From assembly GCA_000741495.1 (NCBI GenBank), contig JGZV01000004.1, positions 310,001 to 374,000 on the forward strand: a stretch of 64,000 nt of DNA, read 5' to 3'. The DNA is from Bifidobacterium thermophilum. Its GTDB lineage: Bacteria > Actinomycetota > Actinomycetes > Actinomycetales > Bifidobacteriaceae. The notes below the pieces were generated by a model. The model saw only the letters and a list, made by a program, of their open reading frames with translations, made no database searches and was not told the origin of the DNA. Of the stretch, positions 36,501 through 43,822 are shown in pieces. Position 1 is the stretch's first letter. Every line of letters begins with the position of its first letter. Made by a program: the position numbers and the translations under genes.

Positions 36501-38444
36501 CGTGACGGTCGCGGTCACCGTGCCGGTGTCATAGCTGATGCCAGCGTCGGCGTCACCGGGCTTGATTTCAGTGATGTCGTAGGTGTAGGTGCCCGCTTTA
36601 GTGAAGACAATCGGGCTGACAATCGCCTTGCCGACCGAATCATTGGTGATGGTGGTCGAGCCTCCCGCGGCGACACCTTGCGGCATCGGGGCGTCACCGT
36701 TGGCTTGGACCTTGAAACTGTAGGCGCCGCGCTCCGGAATCTTGCCGTCGATGGTCTTGGTGACTTCCAGCTGCGCCGTGGCGTCCTTGGTGTAGACGTT
36801 GTTCACCGTGATGCCGCCGGTGTCGGCGTAATGCACAGCGGCGACGAGCTTGCCCGCATCCGCCCCGGTGCCTTTGGTGACTTTGACGGTCACCGTATGC
36901 GCTGTACTGTCGTAGCCGACGTCGGGATTGTCCCCCGGAATCTCGGCTACCGAATACACGTAGGTGCCTGGCTGGGTGTAGGTAATGTCACCGAAGGTGA
37001 AGGTGCCATCATCACCTACGGTCGCGGTGTCGCTGGCGGGCAGCGGGGCGTTCGTATCGGTTGCGATACGGAACTTGAAGTTTTTGAACAAGTTGCGGAC
37101 GGTAGCGTCATCGCCCGTAGTACCGTATTCGGACCACTTCTTGCCGTTGATGGTCTTGGTGCCCTTGATAGTGGCGGCGGCGGGGTTCTTGGAGTAGTCG
37201 ATGGAATCGTCGACGATGCTCGCATCCATGGCACTCGGCGTGATGGTGGTGGTGCCTAGGAGGTTCTGATAGTTCTTCACCTCACGGCCCGGCTGGTACA
37301 GCTGAAGCGCCTCGCTGGCCTGGAGCGTGTAGCCGGTCGGGTTGATGAGCTTCTGGTAGGCGTCAATCATCGCCTGATTGAAACGGTAGTAGTTGCCGGC
37401 AGTTGGCTCGACGAGCTTCGCGAAGGAGTAGCTTGGAGCGAACTTGTTAGCATAGGCGCCGTCCGTGTAATGCCACACGGCGAGCTGGGTGACCATGCGC
37501 TGTTGGTTCGCGTCGAGACCGGCCAGCAAATCAGTGGGGTTGTTGTCCGTAATGGTGGTGTTGTTCGGATATCCGCGCGTGACGACCGACATGATGCGGC
37601 GCACGAATTCCACAGAGTCGGAGATGGGGCCGTAGCTGTCGGACTGGAGCCTGTACGCTGCGCTGGTCCAGAGCATGGCGATAGAACCCTCGGCCTCGTT
37701 GTACCGGGTGTACTGCGTGCCGCTGGAAGCCTGGGGGCCTCGCGGCGCCGTGCTCAGATAGTTGTAGCAGTAGACGACGGACGATGTTCCGCTGCCGTCG
37801 GTAACAGAGATCGAGGGAAGCGGGTCAATCTTCGTTCCGTCGCCGGTGGTGGCGCTCGCCTGGCGGCTCGTCCATGTGACGTCCTTGTACTCCCACGGGT
37901 TCGTGGTGTCGGCTTTGACGGGGAATTCGCTTGTCGCTTTCCAGTCCTTCGACGTATCGACGGCCTCTTTGTATTGCGGGACAGTGAAGGTCACATCCGC
38001 CGCCTTGTAGTAATCCGTCGGCGCTTGATCTTCATGCAAGGTGTAAGAACCCGCCGCGACCTGAACCGCTAGAGCGGTCGAGGTGCTGGTCCAGCTGGCT
38101 GACTTGCCGTCCGCAGCAATGGTCACGTCTACGTCGGAAGAGCTGTCTTTCTTGATGTAGCCGTCGCTCGTGGTGAGCTTCAGCTGCGCGCCGGGGATTT
38201 CCTTGCGGATGCTTTCACCGGTGGATGACGATGCCGAGGTGTCGTACTGCGGGTTGCCGGCCGCGTCGTTGCCCCACTTGTGGATGGTCAGTTTGCGGGT
38301 GAGAGAGTTCGCATCCGAATTCGTCGTCGTGTCAGCCGCCGATGCCGCGGTGTTCTTCAGGAACGATGACGGCACAATCATCGCAACGGTGCACAGCATC
38401 GCAACGAGGGCGATTAATCCACTACGAATCATTGTCTTGCGCAC
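33531..38444 (-). CDS. LPxTG-anchored thioester/isopeptide surface adhesin
   Basis: A 1637-residue sortase-anchored surface protein. A signal peptide (about 1-38) precedes a prealbumin-like domain. Next is a thioester domain with Cys226 (in VVYCYNY) and Gln320 (in TQLAVWHYTDG), the pair that forms an internal thioester for covalent host binding. About eight FctA/Spy0128-type pilin modules follow, each with a motif such as GTYTYDITE whose Glu usually promotes an intramolecular isopeptide bond. The C-terminus has LPLTG, a hydrophobic segment and an RRLRR tail. The GTG at 38444 follows GGGAGAG. No sortase or partner pilin is adjacent. Confidence 0.9.
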   Translation of the reverse strand: MRKTMIRSGLIALVAMLCTVAMIVPSSFLKNTAASAADTTTNSDANSLTRKLTIHKWGNDAAGNPQYDTSASSSTGESIRKEIPGAQLKLTTSDGYIKKDSSSDVDVTIAADGKSASWTSTSTALAVQVAAGSYTLHEDQAPTDYYKAADVTFTVPQYKEAVDTSKDWKATSEFPVKADTTNPWEYKDVTWTSRQASATTGDGTKIDPLPSISVTDGSGTSSVVYCYNYLSTAPRGPQASSGTQYTRYNEAEGSIAMLWTSAAYRLQSDSYGPISDSVEFVRRIMSVVTRGYPNNTTITDNNPTDLLAGLDANQQRMVTQLAVWHYTDGAYANKFAPSYSFAKLVEPTAGNYYRFNQAMIDAYQKLINPTGYTLQASEALQLYQPGREVKNYQNLLGTTTITPSAMDASIVDDSIDYSKNPAAATIKGTKTINGKKWSEYGTTGDDATVRNLFKNFKFRIATDTNAPLPASDTATVGDDGTFTFGDITYTQPGTYVYSVAEIPGDNPDVGYDSTAHTVTVKVTKGTGADAGKLVAAVHYADTGGITVNNVYTKDATAQLEVTKTIDGKIPERGAYSFKVQANGDAPMPQGVAAGGSTTITNDSVGKAIVSPIVFTKAGTYTYDITEIKPGDADAGISYDTGTVTATVTVTRDDATNELEATVSYSKEAADGTVTTGTGGNAFLNTTIAPNPVDVSVGAKKTLDGKTGFDANTFFFTLQANEDGAPMPASANNGLSSTAYASSDGSINFGTIRYAAEGIYTYTMAESKGTDAGIAYDSSVVLVTVKVTRDKATNKLSAAVTYSANGTDSADPPTFKNTTIKPEDIKEHLYSYKTLAGKPASSGQFTFRLTAAKDTPMPSTCTTQATDENGDIYCLSANGENGLIDFGPIVYSKAGTYRYTMTEEAPSDPFISKDTSSHSVTVTVTRDPSTNKLSDTVSYDAGDAPAGFSNSYVKAVPTTAQLRLTKMLDGIPASTDGQFSFELQPVSTDATDTDGNAVSVPMPSDATANSDGTPTSTTTNQGAGHASWGDITFEYPGVYNYAIHEVTGTDPNIVYDSNVYAAKVTVTRNSDNTLSASVSYAGSDALLVIQNTTTTGWVQIKATKLLDGSPAKAGQFTFSVTPSDNAPKLTNTTVTNGDNGLINFTVPITLADLNGKDSAKFIYTFREVDGGDPTIEYDTTDRTATVLVKKVVKDGVTGLRAMVVIDKDKTSDDDQNKDYVAYGWDGVTDGTIYHAKAGVTITQDNFDDASNFEVAATPDQGNAYTKHYPKIYNTTKPVTPATTNITATKTMDGVAAADGAYSFTLTDPTGSAPMPSGATTSTSTDADGKTTTVQTVTVTNGKNGAIDFGTITYAQAGLYQYTITENIPKEAATGTTLYDTTTHTASVGVVRSSSDPNKLVATVVYDTSTPPVFANTTVPATAVKVSKTVEGGWPTDAQYTFTMTAIGANDDGGSSDGAGPLPSDTTLTLSKGSDGSANSGSFEAFPFTAADAGKTYVYEIRENGANGGTAGTGGIDGANGIKYSKAVYRVSVTVKDTVTDATQRKLGNRAGVKVMQVIDDDGNALDTPKVVYDSSASDDTGKSSANQLDFTNKRVITALPLTGGSTARTLISSGLIAIIAALVCAEIARRLRRAGQPA

Positions 38445-38869
38445 TTGTAGCTCTCCCATTCCAGACCTAGGTTGCGTTCAGTTTCCGCAGTCGATGTACG
38501 GGGGTACCGATTCCCTTGCTGCCGCCCGCCAAATGCCCGCCCCTACCGACAACCTTCTGGTGTCGCGGATGAGTCAATGTGTTGGTGGCGCCCCGACATA
38601 AAACCGGTTCGATATTACCAAAAATCTTGTTACATTTGCCATCCACCGTGGGTAAAAAGTAAGCAAACTCACATCGACATCTGCTACCCACCACAACCCC
38701 TCGCAGCCCCCCGTCACCCCGTCGAGCCAATTCCACGACCCTCCGTCGATGTCAGAAGGGATGCCAGCGTCGACTGAGGAAAAACAAAACCGTCTGCCGA
38801 CGCTGAGAGGTGTCAGCGTCGGCAGACGGTTTGAGAGCACCGGCTTGCACCGGTACGCGCAGCTGCCCG
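38445..38869. other. Intergenic region upstream of the adhesin
   Basis: No gene is seen. It contains a leftward -10-like TAATAT (complement at 38612-38617), an inverted pair GTGGGTA/TACCCAC at about 38648-38696 and the ABC-operon terminator hairpin. Confidence 0.45.
38787..38832 (-). terminator. Intrinsic terminator of the marR-ABC operon
   Basis: A 20-bp perfect stem (38787-38806 with 38813-38832), loop GAGGTG. On the minus strand it is followed by GTTTTGTTTTTCC, a good U-tract. Its core TCTGCCGACGCTGA is identical to the arm of the hairpin at 61267-61310. Confidence 0.8.
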
Positions 38870-40966
38870 TTACTCGAGTTCGAGCGCTCCGGTGTACAGC
38901 TGGTAGTACTCGCCGCGCTGGGCGATGAGCTCATCGTGGTTGCCACGTTCGATGATCCGGCCGTGGTCAAGTACCATAATCACGTCCGCATTGCGGACAG
39001 TGGACAACCGGTGCGCGATCACGAAGACCGTGCGGCCCTTCATCAACGCGTCCATACCCGCCTGCACGACCTCTTCGGTGCGGGTATCAATCGAGCTGGT
39101 CGCCTCATCCAGAATCATCGCCGGCGGATCGGCCACAGCAGCGCGCGCAATCGAAATCAACTGGCGCTGGCCCTGCGACAGACCGGAACCATCACCGGAC
39201 AGCACGGTGTGATAGCCCTCCGGCAGCATGCGGATAAACCCGTCCGCATTCGTGCGTTTCGCCGCCTCGATGCATTCCTCATCCGTTGCGTCAAGACGCC
39301 CGTAGCGGATGTTGTCCATCACCGTGCCGGTGAACAGGTTCACATCCTGCAACACGATGCCAAGCGAACGGCGCAAATCCGGCTTACGGATGTTGCGCAC
39401 GTCAATGCCGTCATACAGGATCTGTCCTTCCTGGATATCGTAGAAGCGGTTGATGAGGTTCGTGACCGTGGTCTTGCCCGCACCCGTCGCACCGACCAGC
39501 GCGACCTTCTGACCCGGCTTCGCGAACCACGTGATGTCATGCAGCACCGGCTTGGACGGATCGTAGCCGAAGGTCACATCGGTGAAGCGCACATCGCCGC
39601 GCAGCAGCGTGTATCGGCCGTCCGGCGAAGTGATTGCACTCTCCTTGGCCTTGGCGGCCACTTCACGGGCCTGGCCGCGCAGTTTCGCCGCGGCGGCGAG
39701 CGAACGCGTGCCGTCGTCATCCGCCGCGCGCTTCCACGCCCAATGCTGCGTCTCCTGGTCAGTTTCCGTCATCGTGCGCCCGTCTTCGCCGAGTTCGACG
39801 TTGACGAGTGTGACCGTACCACCGTCGGCTTCCACCGGCTCATCCATCAGCGCGAAGATGCGCGAGGCACCAGCGAGCGCCATCATGACCATGGTGAACT
39901 GCATGGAGACCTGGCCGAGTGGGTTGATGAATCCGCGCGACAGGGTGAGCATGGCGATGACCGTGCCGAGAGTCATGGTCCCGGCGCCGCCGAAGCCGAA
40001 GTTGTGCATACCGGACAGGCCCGCCCACGCGCCGAGAATCGCAGTGACGACATAGAGCAGGTAGCCGGAGTTGTTCACGATCGGCATGGTGATGTTGCCG
40101 TAGGTGTTCGCCTTGGCGGCCGCGTCGAAGAGCTCGTTGTTGCGGCGGTCGAATTCGCGTTGTGTGGCGTCCTCATGGTTGAACACCTTGATAACTTTCT
40201 GCCCGTTGACCGCTTCCTCGACGAAACCGTTGACATCGCCGAGCACACGCTGCTGACGCACGAACTGGCTACCGGAGCGGGCGACGAGCTTGTTGACAAG
40301 CACGAACAGGATAATCGCGAACGCGAGGGTGAACAGCGCGAACGGCACGGACAGCCACATCATCGCAATCAGGGATGCGAGCGCGGACAGCAGCGAGGAG
40401 AACATCTGCGGGAAGGACTGCGAAATCGCCTGCCGCAAGGTGTCGGTGTCGTTGGTGTACCGGCTCATCACGTCGCCGTGCTCGTGAGTATCGAAGTAGC
40501 GGATCGGCAGACGCTGCTGGTGGGCGAACATGTCGTCGCGGATCTTCTTGAGCGTGCCCTGCTCGATATCGATGATCAGCCAACCCCACAGCCACGCGCA
40601 GAATGTGCCGACCGCGTACATGATGGCCAGCAGCGTGAGCGCGCGGATCAGCGGGCCCCAGTCGGGGTGGGTGGCGGTGACCAGCGGGATGATGTACGTG
40701 TCGACGAGCCGCTGCAGGAATGCGATGGACAGCGCCTGCGCGGCGGCGGACACGATGATCGACAGGACGACGATGACCAGACGCACCGGGTATTGGGAGA
40801 TGTAGCCCCACAGGCGTTTCACGGTGCCGCGCGGGACTTTCGGGCGCGGCTTGCGGCCGGTGCCGGTTGCGGGGGTCGCAGTGTCGGAGACGCCTGGCTG
40901 CGCCGACGCGTCAGACGGCTTGACTGGCTTGGTATCCGTGGATTGCGTGGTGTTCTGCGTGCTCAT
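38870..40966 (-). CDS. ABC exporter half-transporter, catalytic NBD (MDR type)
   Basis: A 698-residue fused membrane-ATPase subunit of a type IV ABC exporter. Six membrane helices are followed by an NBD with Walker A VGATGAGKTT, signature LSQGQRQLISIARA and Walker B LDEATSSID with the catalytic Glu. A linker rich in charged residues (roughly 370-420) separates the halves. It overlaps the preceding half-transporter by four bases, and the two should form a heterodimer. MarR control upstream suggests export of a toxic compound or drug. Confidence 0.93.
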   Translation of the reverse strand: MSTQNTTQSTDTKPVKPSDASAQPGVSDTATPATGTGRKPRPKVPRGTVKRLWGYISQYPVRLVIVVLSIIVSAAAQALSIAFLQRLVDTYIIPLVTATHPDWGPLIRALTLLAIMYAVGTFCAWLWGWLIIDIEQGTLKKIRDDMFAHQQRLPIRYFDTHEHGDVMSRYTNDTDTLRQAISQSFPQMFSSLLSALASLIAMMWLSVPFALFTLAFAIILFVLVNKLVARSGSQFVRQQRVLGDVNGFVEEAVNGQKVIKVFNHEDATQREFDRRNNELFDAAAKANTYGNITMPIVNNSGYLLYVVTAILGAWAGLSGMHNFGFGGAGTMTLGTVIAMLTLSRGFINPLGQVSMQFTMVMMALAGASRIFALMDEPVEADGGTVTLVNVELGEDGRTMTETDQETQHWAWKRAADDDGTRSLAAAAKLRGQAREVAAKAKESAITSPDGRYTLLRGDVRFTDVTFGYDPSKPVLHDITWFAKPGQKVALVGATGAGKTTVTNLINRFYDIQEGQILYDGIDVRNIRKPDLRRSLGIVLQDVNLFTGTVMDNIRYGRLDATDEECIEAAKRTNADGFIRMLPEGYHTVLSGDGSGLSQGQRQLISIARAAVADPPAMILDEATSSIDTRTEEVVQAGMDALMKGRTVFVIAHRLSTVRNADVIMVLDHGRIIERGNHDELIAQRGEYYQLYTGALELE

Positions 40967-42849
40967 CGTGCCTCTCCTTCCTGGGTGGTGCTTGCGGTGG
41001 ACTGGCCGCTAGCGGTGGCTGCGACGCCATCCGCGGCATCCGCTTCGCCGTGGTTCTTGGTCTGCAGCTCATAGATCGCGCGGTATTCATCGCTGGTCTT
41101 CAACAGCTGCTCATGCGTACCCTTGTCCATGATGCGGCCGTCCGCCATGACCAGAATCATGTCGGCGTCCTGCACGGAACTCAACCGCTGGGCGATGATG
41201 ATCTTCGTGACATCCGGCGCCTCGGAGCGCAGGCCTTCGCGGATCAGCTGGTCGGTCTTGGTGTCCACCGCGCTGGTGGAATCGTCCAGAATCAGGATCT
41301 TCGGGTTCTTCAGCAGCGCGCGGGCGATACACAGGCGCTGCCGCTGGCCGCCGGACACGTTCGTACCGCCCTGTTCGATCACGGTGTCGTACTTATCGGG
41401 GAATTCCTGGACGAAGCCGTCGGCCTGCGCGATCTGCGCGGCATGACGGATCTGCTCGTCGGTGGCCTCCGGGTTGCCCCAACGCAGGTTATCGGCGATG
41501 GTGCCGCTGAACAGCACGTTCTTCTGCAATACCATGGCGACCTGGTCGCGCAAGACTTGCAGATCGTATTCACGCACGTCATGCCCGCCGACCTTCAACG
41601 AGCCTTCAGTCACGTCGTATAGACGCGGGATGAGCTGCACGAGGCTGGATTTGGACGAGCCCGTGCCGCCGATGATGCCGACCACCGAACCTGAGGGGAT
41701 ATCAAGGTTGATGTCGTCAAGCACCGGCTTTTCCGAACTGCGCGAATAACGGAAGGTCACATGGTCGAATTCGATGGAACCGTCCGGCACCTGCCCAATC
41801 GGGTGCTCCGGGTCGGTGACCGTGCTGCGTTCCTGCAACACCTGGCAGATACGCTCCGCGGACGCCTGCGAGATGATGAACATGACGAACACCATCGAGA
41901 TCATCATGAGCGCCATGAGGATCTGCAACGCGTAGGTCACCAGTGCGGTCAGGTCGCCGGTGGTCAGGCCGTGCGCCGCATTGTTCCCGGAGGCCACGAT
42001 CTGCTGCGCACCCATCCAGGACACCGCGAGCAGCGCGATGTAGATGCACGCGTCCATAAGCGGGGCGTTGAAGCTCAGTATGCGTTCCGCCTTGACGAAA
42101 TCACGGTAGATGGCGCGGGAGATGCGGCCGAACTTCTGGATCTCATGGTCTTCGCGGTTGTACGACTTGACCACGCGGACGCCTTGGAGATTTTCATCCA
42201 CGTCGTTGTTGAGCTTGTCGTAGGTATGGAAGACGCGCTCGAAAATCGGGTGCACCAGAAGGACGATCGCGAACAGCGCGATGCCGAGAATCGGGATGAT
42301 CGCAAGATATACCAGCGAAATCGGCTTGCTGATGTGGAACGAGCAGATCCATGCGGCGATCATCATGACAGGGGCGCGCACACCGACGCGGATGATCATC
42401 TGGTAGGAGTTCTGCAGGTTGGTCACGTCGGTGGTGCTGCGGGTGATGATCGAGCCCGTGGAGAAACGGTCGATATTCGTGAAGCTGAACCCCTGCACCT
42501 TGGCGAACACGTCGTGGCGGAGGTTCTTCGCGAAGCCCGCGGAGGCGACGGCGGCGAACCGGCCGGCAAGCGTGCCGGCGGTGAACGAGACGAGCGCGCA
42601 CAGGAACAGAATCAGGCCGAATTTCCATACCATAGGCATGGAACCGCCGGTGATGCCCTGGTCGATGAGGTTCGCCATGACGGTGGGGATGATGATTTCC
42701 ATGATCGCTTCGACGGCGACCGTAAGCGGGGTGAGGATGCTTTCCTTCTTGTATTCGCGCAGGCTGTGTAGCAGGGTGCGGATGACGTGCGTTGGTTTTG
42801 CCGGCGCGTCGGCGGCGTCGCGTGTAGTCGCGAGCTGTTGTGCGGTCAC
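40963..42849 (-). CDS. ABC exporter half-transporter with degenerate NBD
   Basis: A 628-residue partner subunit: six membrane helices, Walker A GGTGSSKSS, canonical signature VSGGQRQRLCIARAL, but Walker B LILDDSTSAVD, where Asp replaces the catalytic Glu. This marks the non-catalytic site seen in heterodimeric exporters such as TM287/288. A His/Ala/Thr-rich C-tail follows the NBD. The start overlaps the MarR stop and the end overlaps the next gene, so all three are translationally coupled. Confidence 0.93.
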   Translation of the reverse strand: MTAQQLATTRDAADAPAKPTHVIRTLLHSLREYKKESILTPLTVAVEAIMEIIIPTVMANLIDQGITGGSMPMVWKFGLILFLCALVSFTAGTLAGRFAAVASAGFAKNLRHDVFAKVQGFSFTNIDRFSTGSIITRSTTDVTNLQNSYQMIIRVGVRAPVMMIAAWICSFHISKPISLVYLAIIPILGIALFAIVLLVHPIFERVFHTYDKLNNDVDENLQGVRVVKSYNREDHEIQKFGRISRAIYRDFVKAERILSFNAPLMDACIYIALLAVSWMGAQQIVASGNNAAHGLTTGDLTALVTYALQILMALMMISMVFVMFIISQASAERICQVLQERSTVTDPEHPIGQVPDGSIEFDHVTFRYSRSSEKPVLDDINLDIPSGSVVGIIGGTGSSKSSLVQLIPRLYDVTEGSLKVGGHDVREYDLQVLRDQVAMVLQKNVLFSGTIADNLRWGNPEATDEQIRHAAQIAQADGFVQEFPDKYDTVIEQGGTNVSGGQRQRLCIARALLKNPKILILDDSTSAVDTKTDQLIREGLRSEAPDVTKIIIAQRLSSVQDADMILVMADGRIMDKGTHEQLLKTSDEYRAIYELQTKNHGEADAADGVAATASGQSTASTTQEGEAR

Positions 42850-43511
42850 TGGTTGCGCTCCTGTTCTTCTTCGATGGTGGTGTGATTGTTGCGGATGATG
42901 CTTGCGGCAAGTTGACCGGCGTTGTGCGAGGGTTCCTGCCCTGTGGCGGACTGCGCCGGGGCTCGCGTGGGTTGAGTCTGGGCGGCGGTGTCAAGCGCGG
43001 CGTCCATATTGCGGTGCAGCCGGGCGAGATAACCGCGCAGTCGGACGAGCTCATCAGGCGTGAACCCTGCGGTGAGGGAATCCTCCGCACGGCTCCCGTT
43101 GACGATGAGATCGGCGACAATCCGGTCGGCTTTTTGGGTGAGCACGATACGTTTGAGTCTGGCGTCGCGGGCGACCGGTTTGCGGATGATCAGCCCCTTG
43201 TGCTCCATACGGGTCAACACGCGTGAGGCGGTGGACCGGGTGATGCAAAAGCGGGTTTCGATATCGTGCTGGAATATCTCATCACCGCGATGGCGGTCAA
43301 GGAACATGATGATGCTGGCGTTGCCGTCCGTTGCTTCGCGCGCACTGGCAGGCATCGTCAATCCGAGATACCGGCGAACCGCCCTGGCGAGCCGTTGGAT
43401 TTCCACTCCCAAGGGGATCTGATCGGATGCCGGGACGCAGCCGGGCCCGGATCTGCTGTCATCGCGGCAGACGGCAAGCGCGATGCCAGACTGATTGATG
43501 TCATATGTCAT
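42846..43511 (-). CDS. MarR-family transcriptional regulator
   Basis: A 221-residue winged-helix regulator. The DNA-binding segment includes FLDRHRGDEIFQHDIETRFCITRSTASRVLTRMEHKGLIIRK, followed by the charged wing. N- and C-terminal extensions are longer than in typical MarR proteins (about 150 residues). AGGGGAAG precedes the ATG at 43511. As first gene of an operon with two ABC exporter subunits it is probably an autorepressor relieved by the exporter's substrate. Candidate operators lie just upstream. Confidence 0.9.
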   Translation of the reverse strand: MTYDINQSGIALAVCRDDSRSGPGCVPASDQIPLGVEIQRLARAVRRYLGLTMPASAREATDGNASIIMFLDRHRGDEIFQHDIETRFCITRSTASRVLTRMEHKGLIIRKPVARDARLKRIVLTQKADRIVADLIVNGSRAEDSLTAGFTPDELVRLRGYLARLHRNMDAALDTAAQTQPTRAPAQSATGQEPSHNAGQLAASIIRNNHTTIEEEQERNQ

Positions 43512-43623
43512 GTTCTTCCCCTGTGAGGCTGCCCGATACTCTTGATGTGATGCAGGATGCCCGCAGTCACCGTGTTGTTGTGACTCGGATGCTCCGCATT
43601 TTGATGGTAATGGGTGCCCCATA

Positions 43624-43642
43624 CAACAGTTGCATATACAAC
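43624..43642. promoter_or_regulatory. Candidate MarR operator
   Basis: Overlapping palindromes CAAC-A-GTTG (43624-43632) and GTTG-CATATA-CAAC (43629-43642) lie about 115-130 bases upstream of the marR start, in an AT-rich spot of the divergent marR/GH3 region. The size and symmetry suit a MarR dimer. Confidence 0.5.
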
Positions 43643-43777
43643 ATTTGGCGTGTCGAACCGGTTTGCCGCCGATGATCATCGACGACCGCCGCCCTCCGGG
43701 CACCAGAGTGAACGGCCCCGCCCCTTCCGGGATCACACGACATCAGCGGGGTGTCGTATCCGGCAGCGACGCTAAAC

Positions 43778-43789
43778 TACCAGTTGGTA
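43778..43789. promoter_or_regulatory. Candidate operator of the GH3 gene
   Basis: TACCA-GT-TGGTA, a short palindrome 34 bases before the GH3 start. Its placement would let a TetR- or LacI-type repressor block transcription. The TetR gene convergent with the GH3 gene is the nearest candidate regulator. Confidence 0.4.
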
Positions 43790-43822
43790 ACTAAACCCGC
43801 CTCGATGAAGAAAGCGAACCGC

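Noticed and set aside
34383..37259. A 958-codon open frame opposite the adhesin
   Set aside because: It is antisense to the repeat modules of the adhesin. Its length follows from the biased codon use of the repeats, and no domain or ribosome site supports it.
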